A stretch of DNA of 64,000 bases from Chlorocebus sabaeus (Eukaryota > Chordata > Mammalia > Primates > Cercopithecidae), in NCBI RefSeq assembly GCF_047675955.1, contig NC_132910.1, positions 90,236,923-90,300,922 on the forward strand, written 5' to 3'. The notes under the pieces were generated by a model. It was not told where the DNA came from, ran no database searches, and was given only the letters and a program-made list of their open reading frames with translations. The translations under genes and the position numbers were made by a program. The stretch's first letter is position 1. Each line of letters begins with the position of its first letter. Positions 55,868 through 64,000 of the stretch are shown one piece after another.

Positions 55868-56632
55868 TTTTCCTTTCCCTTTCCAATACCTTTTAAATCC
55901 CTAATATTTCTGATTTAGTGACTGTCAATGCTCTTTTATAGGTCAACAAAACCAAGTTTGCTTGCTTTCTCATGAGACAGCATATACTACCTATCTTGTT
56001 ACACCAACATTGAAGTTTTTTAAAGTTGTTCTGACAAGAGAGTGCTTGTTTAAATTTGTACCATGTCTTTTTGATGACAATCCCATTGTCTCTTTTTATC
56101 TGCTGCAGTGGTGGAGGGGAACAGAGGAAAACATATTTCCTTCTAATCGGACTATAACTGGGTGGGAAGGGGTAAAAACAGTAGTTCAGAAGCATGTGGG
56201 GCAGAGACACTCATAAAATAGAGAAAGGAACTGCTGTCAAGGACACACTGTGAATGGCCACTCAGAGTTCCTTCCTCAGCGTGCCCTTGACTTCACTTCT
56301 GTCCTCCATGACCCAAACTCAAATGGACAAAGCGGACTCCTAGAACTGACAATCTGCACTGTGAGAAGTGAAGGTAAATTAGCCATCACTTCACAGGTTT
56401 CAGTTTGTAAAGTGTCCTTGGCACTTGACCAAATTTAACTATGCTGTCAACAGTGGAACCAAGGTGTCTTGGTTATGTCTTATACTCAAAAAGTGGTAAT
56501 TCTGATAGACAATGTCAACCTAAATAAACAAACAGAGAGAGGCTCTCTAAAAGGAAATGATGTTTATTCAGGAATAGGACATTGCAGTGGGAATACCCAT
56601 GCCATAGTAAACAATATGCATATTCGTGAAAG
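55868..56632. other. Unassigned; right part may be an old LTR
   Basis: 56530-56637 resumes in style at 57291, so the MLT2-like LTR may have inserted in an older LTR. Otherwise nothing recognised. Confidence 0.35.
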
Positions 56633-56637
56633 TAAAG

Positions 56638-56985
56638 TGTATTAGGGTTCTCCAGAGGGGCAGAACCAATAGGATATATGTATGTAAATCAGGAGTTTAT
56701 TAGGGAGAATTGGCTCACACAATTAAAAGGCAAAGTCCCACAATAGGCCACAATAGGCCCTCTGTAAGCTGGGGAAAGAGAAAAGCTGGTAGTGCGGCTC
56801 AGTCCAAGTCTGAAAGCCTCAAAACCAGGGAAGCCAAGAGTGCAGCTCTCAGTCTGAGGCCAAAGGCCCAAGAGCCCCTGCAGTGCCACTGGTGCAAGTC
56901 CCAGAGTCTAAAGGCAAAGAACCTGGAGTCTGATGTCCAAGGGCAGGAGGAAAGGAAGCAAGTATCTGGCATGCAAAAGGAGAAC

Positions 56986-57027
<42 letters not shown>

Positions 57028-57285
57028 AAGATAGAGAGAGAGAGAGAAAGCCCTGAGCAAGCAGAATATCCCTTCTCCCGCCTGCTTTGTTCTAGCTGCG
57101 CTGGCAGCGGACTGGATAGTGCCCACCCACATTGAGGGTGGGTGGGTGGGTGTGCACCACCCTCTCCCAGTAAACTGACTCACATGTCAATCTCCTTTGA
57201 AAACACCCTTACAGAAATAATGCTTCACCAGCCATCTAGGCATCTCTCAATCCAGTCAAGTTGACACCTAATATTAACCATCACA
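56638..57285 (-). mobile_element. ERVL LTR (MLT2 type)
   Basis: Minus strand from 57285 ('TGTGATGGTTAATATTAGGT') to 56638 ('...CCTAATACA'). It has a perfect 5-bp duplication TAAAG at 56633-56637 and 57286-57290. Confidence 0.92.
56986..57050 (+). repeat. (GA)n microsatellite inside the LTR
   Basis: About 65 bp of GA with single A insertions. Confidence 0.95.
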
Positions 57286-57290
57286 TAAAG

Positions 57291-57800
57291 AAAGACAAAG
57301 GTTTTTAAAGAAAACATGAGAAGGATTACATAATTGTTTTGAGATAATTATCCTTGGCTACAAAGATCAATAACAAGGGTGACGTCAATCCAAGGTTGGA
57401 CAGGCAGTTGCTGAGCAGATGTCCTCACAGAACATCTGCATGATGGCCTTTGTGCAAGATTGTGGTTTTTGCAGAGTCTTTTGTAATAGTTTCTGTCATC
57501 CAGCATTTATTCATGAGAAAATAATGAATTTTTTCACGAATTCATGAATTCATAATTTACCTACAATATTTGAAAAGTAATTTTGCAATGTAGAAAAAAA
57601 GCATAAACGATGATATTTTTCCTTCATGGCCTTTCCCAGCCCTATTTGTCAGGCTTTGGTGTTTGGGTTTTTTTTTTTTTTTTTTTTTGGTTGTTGTTGT
57701 TTTCTTTCTTTCTTTTTTTTAACAAAAGTGACGCTGACTCCATTTTGATTCTGACAGTTTTCACAATAGGATTTTCATGGTTAAGAGATAAGTTTGCTTT
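57291..57800. other. Unassigned sequence with a T-rich run
   Basis: Poly-T at about 57669-57688 and pyrimidine-rich sequence to 57720; nothing else recognised. Confidence 0.4.
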
Positions 57801-58056
57801 CTTTTTTTTTTTTGAAACAGAGTCTCACCTTGTCACCCAGTAGCGTGATCAGGGCTCACTGCAACTTGGCTTCCACCTTCGGGGCTCAAGCAATCCTCCA
57901 TCCTCAGCCTCCCTGGGACTACAGGGGTGCACCACCATACTTGGCTAATTTTTTTTTTTTTTTTTTTTTTGGTAGAGACGAGGTCCCACTATGCTGCCCA
58001 GGCTTGTCTTGAATTCCTGTCTTCAAGCAATCTTCCTGCTTCATCCTCCCAAAGTG
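57801..58056 (-). mobile_element. Diverged Alu
   Basis: Minus strand, with a second T-run in the linker and several small deletions. Confidence 0.85.
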
Positions 58057-58293
58057 TCGAGAGCTTTACCACTGTGAAAGTAATAAATATAATATATCCT
58101 GGTTAACATCATTTTAGCAATCTTAAAGTGCATATTTTGGTAAAAGCCACAATTTCATAAGAAAGCAGTTAGGCATAGAGGCTCATACCTGTAAATCCAG
58201 CACTTTTGGGAGGCTGAGGCAGGAAAATCACTTGAGCCCAGTAATTCAAGACCAGCCTGGGCAACACAGTGAGACTCTGTCTCTACAAAACAA

Positions 58294-58596
58294 TTTTTTT
58301 TTTTTTTTTTTTTGAGACAGAGTCTCGCTCTGTCGCCCAGGCTGGAGTGCAGTGGCCGGATCTCAGCTCACTGCAAGCTCCGCCTCCCGGGTTTATGCCA
58401 TTCTCCTGCCTCAGTCTCCCAAGTAGCTGGGACTACAGGCGCCCGCCACCTCGCCTGGCTTGTTTTTTGTGTTTTTTTAGTAGAGACGGGGTTTCACTGT
58501 GTTAGCCAGGATAGTCTCGATCTCCTGACCTCGTGATCCGCCCGACTCGGCCTCCCAAAGTGCTGGGATTACAGGCTTGAGCCACCGCGCCCGGCC
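58294..58596 (-). mobile_element. Young AluY nested in the older Alu
   Basis: Minus strand, cercopithecine-type variants. Confidence 0.94.
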
Positions 58597-58625
58597 AAAA
58601 AATTTTTTTTTAATTAGCCAGGCAA

Positions 58626-58926
58626 GCCAGGTGCAGTGGCTCACGCCTGTAATCCCAGCACTTTGGGAGGCTGAGGCGGGCAGATCACCTGAGGTCAGGA
58701 GTTCGAGACCACCCTGACCAACATGGAGAAACCCTATCTCTACTAAAAATACAAAATTAGCCAGGTGTGGTGGCACGTGCCTGTAATCCTAGCTGCTCGG
58801 GAGGCTGAGGCAGGAGAATTGCTTGAACCCAGGAGGCAGAGGTTGAGGTGAGCAGGAGATCGCGCCATTGCACTCCAGCCTGGGCAACAAGAGCAAAACT
58901 CCGTCTTGGAAAAAAAAAAAAAAAAA
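58626..58926 (+). mobile_element. AluS-like element nested in the older Alu
   Basis: Plus strand; AATTAGCC lies on both sides. Confidence 0.92.
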
Positions 58927-59114
58927 TTAGCCTGGCACAGTGGCTTAAACTTGTGGTCCCAGCTACTTGGGAGGCTGAGGTGGAAGGATTGCTTGAGCCC
59001 AAGAGATCAAGATTGCAGTGAGCCATGCTCATACCACTGCACTCCAGCCTGGGGAACAGAGCAAGACCCAGTCTCAAAAAATAAAAATAATTTTAAAAAT
59101 AAATAAATAATTTA

Positions 59115-59570
59115 AATGTTTTAAATTGTGGTAAAAAATAGATAACGTAAAATTTACCATCCTAACCACTTTTAAGTGTTAATCAGTTCAGTAGGGCTAA
59201 GTAGATTCACATTGTCGTACAACAGATATTCAGAATTTATTTAACTTACTAAACTGAAACTCTGTACCCATTAAACAGTAACTCCCCATTCCCTCCTCCC
59301 CCTAGCCTCTGACAGCCACCCTCTACTTTCTACCTCTATGAATTTTACTACTCTAGATACCTCATATAAGTGGAATCATACAGCAATTGTCTTTTTGTTA
59401 CTGGCTTATTTTACCTAGCACAGTGTCCTCAAGACTTATCCATGTTGTAACATGTGACATAATTTTCTTCCTTTCTAAGGCTGAATAATATACCATTGTA
59501 TGTATATACTACATCTTATTTATCCATTCATCCATTTATGCACATTTGCATTGCTTTCACCTGGTCTATG
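59115..59570 (-). mobile_element. L1M 3' region
   Basis: The plus strand shows 'GAAACTCTGTACCCATTAAA', 'ATAAGTGGAATCATACAG' and 'AAGGCTGAATAATATACCAT', which are antisense L1M 3' landmarks in order. Confidence 0.85.
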
Positions 59571-59596
59571 TAAGATTTGTTTTTCGTTGTTTTGTT

Positions 59597-59900
59597 TTTT
59601 TTGTTGTTGTTGGTTTTTGAGACAGTGTCTTGCTCTGTCACCCAAGCTCAAGTGCAATGGCATGATCATGGTTCACTGCAGCCTCAACCTCCCAGGCTCA
59701 AGTGATCCCTCTGCCTCAGCCCCTCGAGTAGCTGGGACTATAGGCTTGCGCCACCACACCCAGCTAGTTTTTGTATTTTTGCAAAGATGGGGTTTTACCA
59801 TGTTGCCCAGACTTGTCTTGAACTCATGAACTCAAGCAATCTGCCCACCTCTGGCTTTCCAAAGTGCTGGGATTACAGGTATGAGGTACCACGCCTGCCT
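59597..59900 (-). mobile_element. AluJ-like element
   Basis: Minus strand with a GTT-rich head. Confidence 0.9.
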
Positions 59901-60385
59901 GGCTGTAAAATTTTTTGTTATAGCAATATTATTAGTATGCTCTGAATTAGCTAGCTTAAGATTGAAGGAACACAAATATGGGTTATTATCAATGACAGAG
60001 TGTATTGCAAGGATATAGAAGGATTTGGGGTTTCAAGAAAGGCAGGCAGCTCTGGAAATTGCCTCATCTAGCTGCATTATATTTCATGAGATTGTGCAAA
60101 AGTTACTACAGGAACTAGGATCTTTAGTCATAACAGCAATCTTATCTAAAACTATTCATCTTCTTTTTGGTATATCTAGTATTTATATTTCCCAAAAGAG
60201 ATGTTTTATTTGAGTGGACTCCTCATCATTTATTGCAGAATATCATCCTTGGACAAGAGTGCTAGCCAGAGTGCTGCAAAGTCAGCTCGCCCTCATCATG
60301 CTTTATGCTACTGCCTTCAGCCTGTGCTTCAGTCCTTAATCCCATTTGCTATGACTAGCAGAGTGGGGATGGTTTTTCTTTTTTT
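59901..60385. other. Unassigned sequence
   Basis: Nothing recognised. A 176-codon frame from 60201 is mostly Alu-derived. Confidence 0.4.
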
Positions 60386-60552
60386 CTTTTTCTTTTTATT
60401 TTTTTTGAGACAGAAGTTCACTTTGTTGCCCAGGCTGGAGTGCAATGGTGTGATCTCACCACAACCTCTGCCTCCCGGGTTCAAGCAATTCTCCTGCCTC
60501 AGCCTCCCAAGTAGCTGGAATTATAGGCATGTGCCACCACGCCCAGCTAATT
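60386..60552 (-). mobile_element. Alu part interrupted by the next Alu
   Basis: Minus-strand Alu up to 'GCCCAGCTAATTTTT', where another Alu begins. Its remainder is not found beyond. Confidence 0.87.
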
Positions 60553-60857
60553 TTTTTTTTTTTTTTTTTTTTTTTTTGAGAGGGAGGCTCACTCTGGCCC
60601 AGGCTGGAGTGCAGTGGCGGGATCTTGGCTCACTGCAAGCTCCGCCTCCTGGGTTCAAGCCATTCTCCTGCCTCAGCCTCCCGAGTAGCTGGGATTGCAG
60701 ACGCCCGCCACCACTCCCTGCTAATTTTTAATATTTTTAGTAGAGACGGGGTTTCACCATGTTAGCCAGAATGGTCTGGATCTCCTGACCTCATGATCCG
60801 CCCGCCTCGGCCTCCCAAAGTGCTGGGATTACAAGCGTGAGCCATCGCGCCTAGCCT
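60553..60857 (-). mobile_element. AluY-like element
   Basis: Minus strand, full length. Confidence 0.92.
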
Positions 60858-61236
60858 AGGCCATGGCTTTTCTTAAAGTGCATACCATAACCCAAAGTAG
60901 CTCAGATAGGAAGTAACCATTTAGTCTCTACTTCAGGATGGAGCACTAAATTTGTATGCCTATACCTTATAGAATATATATATACACACACACACACATA
61001 TAAATTTGAGTCTTATGTTTCCTCCATTCTTCTCCTTAGCATCTAACATTTATTTATTTATTCATTTATTCACCCATTTTATTTGTACTGACATTGAACA
61101 AAAACATGTCAAGTCCTCTGGTGTTCAGTGCACTTCATTTACCTGCTCCCACCCATGCTCTCAGAGACCCTGGGAGGCAGGTAGTATTGTTGTGAACCTA
61201 GTCAGGATGTTTTTCCACATCAAAAATCAGAGGTTT
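60858..61236. other. Unassigned sequence with a short (TA)/(CA) run
   Basis: (TA)n(CA)n at about 60975-61000; nothing else recognised. Confidence 0.4.
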
Positions 61237-61577
61237 GGCCGGGCACGGTGGCTCACACCTGTAATCCCAGCACTTTGGGAGGTCAAGGTGGACGGATCAC
61301 CTGAGGTCAGGAGTTCCAGACCAGCCTGGCCAACATGGCAAAACCCTGTCTCTACCAAAAATACAAAAATTAGCCAGGCGTAGTGGCACGTGCCTGTAAT
61401 CCCAACTGCTCGGGAGGCTGAGGCAGGAGAATGGCGTGAACCCGGGAGGCGGAGCTTCCAGTGAGCTGAGATCTGGCCACTGCACTCCAGCCTGGGCGAC
61501 AGAGCGAGACTTTGTCTCAAAAAAAAAAAAAAAAAAAAGACTCCATCTCAAAATAAATAAATAAATAAATAAATAAA
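61237..61577 (+). mobile_element. Chimeric Alu with two tails
   Basis: S-like left part, Y-like right part, then a poly-A, then 'GACTCCATCTCAAA' and an (AAAT)n tail. One pair of duplications (AAAAATCAGAGGTT) flanks everything. Confidence 0.93.
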
Positions 61578-61738
61578 AAATCAGAGGTTCTATGCTTCAA
61601 TCCTTCAGAGTGCTGATTTCTTAATTAACTAATTAACACATTAATTAATGTGATAAAATGTGAATGTGTTAATTGGTTTATTATTAATACGGTATGTTTC
61701 CCAGGTAAATTATTTGCTTTTAAAGTAAGGCCCTTCTG

Positions 61739-62024
61739 GGCCGGGCGCGGTGGCTCAGGCCTGTAATCTCGGCACTTTGGGAGGCCAAGGCGGGTGGATA
61801 ACCTGAGGTCAAAGTTTCAGACCAGCCCGGCCAACATGGTGAAACTCCGTTTCTACTAAAAATACAAAAACATTGGTCAGATGTGGTGGCTCACGCCTGT
61901 AATCCCAGCTGCTCGGGAGGCTGAGGCAGGAGAATTGCTTGAACCTGGGAGGCGGAGGTTGTGGTGAGCCGAGATTGCACCATTACACTCCAGCCTGGGT
62001 GACAAAAAAAAAAAAAAAAAAAAA
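61739..62024 (+). mobile_element. Alu with a restarted middle
   Basis: Plus strand. After 'AATACAAAAACATTGG' the right arm begins like a left arm ('TGTGGTGGCTCACGCCTG'). CCCTTCTG flanks it. Confidence 0.9.
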
Positions 62025-62151
62025 AAAGTCCCTTCTGAAGACAATGCTTTCACCCAAAAGACTGACTACATAATTTATGGTGCCTAAGGCAAAGTGAAAT
62101 ACAGGGCCCCTTGTGTACTAACTCAAAAATTATTAAGAATTTTAAGATGGA

Positions 62152-62466
62152 GACCGGGCACGGTGGCTCAGGCCTGTAATCCCAGCACTTTGGGAGGCCA
62201 AGGCGGGCAGATCACGAGGTCAGGAGACCCAGACCATCCTGGGTAACACAGTGAAACTCCATGTCTACTAAAAATCCAAAAAAAAAAAAATTTTCCCCAG
62301 GTGTGGTGGCACGCACCTGTAGTCCCAAATACTCGGGAGGCAGAGGCAGGAGAATGGCTTGAACCCGGGAGGCGGAGGTTGCAGTGAGCCGAGATCATGC
62401 CACTGTACTCCAGCCTGGGCAACAGAGCGAGACTCTGTCTCAAAACAAAAAACAAAAAACAAAAAA
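62152..62466 (+). mobile_element. AluY-like element
   Basis: Plus strand. TTTAAGATGG is duplicated at 62141-62150 and 62467-62476. Confidence 0.94.
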
Positions 62467-62476
62467 CTTTAAGATG

Positions 62477-63270
62477 GCAACAGCAGAACACTAAACCAAG
62501 AACAGGGCCCTTCTAAGCATGGGTACATGTACAACCACACAGGTTGCACACCCAAGAGGCCAGTTCTGCAGAGGAGTGATGTCAAGTTGGAATGCCATGC
62601 AATAGAGCAGCTCATTACAAAAGTTGATTTGCATGGGTAGTTCTTTTGCCCTCTGTTAAATTGTATCACATAGGCAAGTCTCTGTTTAAACAACTTATAA
62701 AACTGTTTACCAGGGTAAAGAGTAAAGCTCTCTGGAGATCACTACAATGTAGGATGAAGGAAGAATCAAGCAATAATAGAACACAGAGAGGTTAACTTGC
62801 CCAAATTTACATATTCAATATGTATTTGAGCTAAGACTACAGAAACTCTGTTTACTTCTCTCCACCTCCTGACTGCCTCGAGCACTACAGTATCCACAAG
62901 GCTTGGAAATACAAGGAAAATCATATATTTATTTTAGCTTGTTCAGATTAACATTTGGACCCATTGCTTTAAATGTAGAGGTCCTTTACCTGAAATGGTA
63001 TGGAGGTTGAAAAAATACATTGAGAATATTATTTGAAAATGTAAATTACCTGCTGTCTAAAAATAAGTTTATCTTAGTGGTGATGGTTGCACAACATTAT
63101 GAATGTACTTAATGAACGGTTTACTCAAAAATGACTAAAATGGCAAACTTTAGGTTATGAATATTTTACCACAATTTTTAAAATAAAATAAATTTATCCC
63201 AGATTTCCCAACTTTTTAGACACCCAGTACATGTTTGACGTTGAAAGACATCCAATATATGTTATATGTT
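62477..63270. other. Unassigned sequence; possible MIR at about 62770-62870
   Basis: 'CAGAGAGGTTAACTTGCCCA' is a MIR core landmark in reverse. The remainder was not recognised; 63060-63190 resembles L1M 3' UTR ('GTGATGGTTGCACAACATTA'). Confidence 0.45.
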
Positions 63271-63563
63271 CTCTTTTTTTTGAGACGGAGTTTCACTGTG
63301 TTGCCCAGGCTGGAGTGCAGTGGTGCGATCTCGGCTCACTGCAACCACCATGCCCCGGGTTCAAGCAATTCTCCTGCCACAGCCTCCTGAGTAGCTGGGA
63401 TTATAGGCACCCACCACCATCCCTGGCTAATTTTTGCATTTTTAGTAGAGACGGGGTTTCACCATGTTGGCTGAACTGATCTCAAACTCCGGACCTCAAG
63501 TGATCCATCCGCCTCGGCCTCCGAAAGTGCTGGGATTACAGGCGTGAGCCACTGCACCCAGCC
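63271..63563 (-). mobile_element. AluS-like element
   Basis: Minus strand, full length. Confidence 0.93.
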
Positions 63564-64000
63564 AGGATGTATCATTTTTATGTAAGAATACTAAAACAGA
63601 GAGTAGACAGGAGCAGACAGTCTCTTTAGTTCACATATTTTGCATTATTTTAATGTATAGGGTGCATATATACTACTTTAAAAATCATTTTTGACAAGAT
63701 ATTTTCTATTTTGGGGGTGGAAAAAATGAAGAAACAAATACATTAGAAATAGTCCTCACAGTTACGAGTTAGAGAGAGCCTGGATCTGTGGGTGTCAGGC
63801 TGCCTCAAGGGCCGCTGTTGGCCACTCTGAGATCCGCTTCATTACTGTGAACACAGACCAAGGTCCTGCATTCAGAGCACGCTCTAACCAAAAAGCCGGG
63901 TTCTGGTGAAGGCTCTCTTACTGGCTTTTAGATGTCTGCCTGCTTGGTGTGTCCTCATATGGCCTTGCCTCTGGTTGCATGGGAAGAAGCAGAGCTTCTC
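63564..64000. other. Unassigned right edge
   Basis: The end ('GTGTCCTCATATGGCC') resembles an old retroelement in wide use in primate DNA, but I cannot assign it. Confidence 0.35.

Larger units (their letters stand above)
58168..59107 (+). mobile_element. Alu split by two later Alus
   Basis: Pieces at 58168-58293, 58597-58625 and 58927-59107 are consecutive parts of one plus-strand Alu. Both breaks are in or near the A-rich linker. Confidence 0.85.

Noticed and set aside
2219..63479. Many 60-150 codon frames with 'GVQWxDLxSLQ', 'SAHCNLxLPGSSDSPASAS' or 'ETGFHHVGQAG' wording
   Set aside because: These are the well-known translations of antisense Alu sequence.

Overview
This window is nuclear DNA from a catarrhine primate, most likely an Old World monkey. 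It is packed with Alu elements in every state of decay, together with MaLR, ERVL and HERV-H sequence, old L1M, L2 and MIR pieces, and Tigger and hAT relics. At least seven of the youngest AluY copies share a variant set (start ending CTCAAGCC, 'GGGCGAGGTGGC' in the right arm, 'GATCCGGCCACTGC' near the end) that I associate with cercopithecine AluY subfamilies. No bacterial, phage, plasmid or CRISPR feature is present. Almost every long reading frame is an antisense or sense read of Alu, microsatellite or CpG-island sequence.

Layout. 1-4 kb: ERV LTRs, MIR pieces, a 7SL RNA pseudogene, a small local duplication carrying two independent Alus, and a Tigger-like relic. 3.9-6.6 kb: a 5'-truncated HERV-H provirus on the minus strand (RNase H, integrase, env remnant, LTR7-like 3' LTR), split by Alus. 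6.6-9.5 kb: an Alu cluster and an 0.8 kb GGAA/GAAA purine tract. 11.3-14.2 kb: unassigned sequence, possibly an old ERV. 14.2-19.7 kb: two L1M 3' ends cut up by Alus, a Tigger element and a Tigger-type MITE.

21.0-23.2 kb is the only clearly genic region: a strong CpG island. On the minus strand it holds a canonical TATA box (22316-22324) and, 454 bp downstream, a consensus splice donor (exon end 21862). The stretch between contains no ATG on that strand, so it looks like a non-coding first exon of a gene running leftward. I cannot name the gene and found no later exon. A weaker plus-strand donor at 22440/22441 could belong to a divergent transcript.

23.2-64 kb is intergenic or intronic sequence dominated by Alus. 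It includes a second full-length 7SL pseudogene, a solo ERV LTR inside an Alu with a 4-bp target duplication, a MaLR LTR hosting an Alu and a second GAAA/GGAA tract, a THE1 LTR and an MLT2-like LTR (each with a recognisable 5-bp target duplication), an ERV LTR related to one at the left edge, and many nested Alus. I see no undescribed functional system. The points worth a second look are the promoter, the ERV insertions, the two purine tracts, and several small rearrangements whose mechanism can be read from the sequence. Repeat families are named from memory of their consensus and boundaries are approximate unless a target duplication is given.
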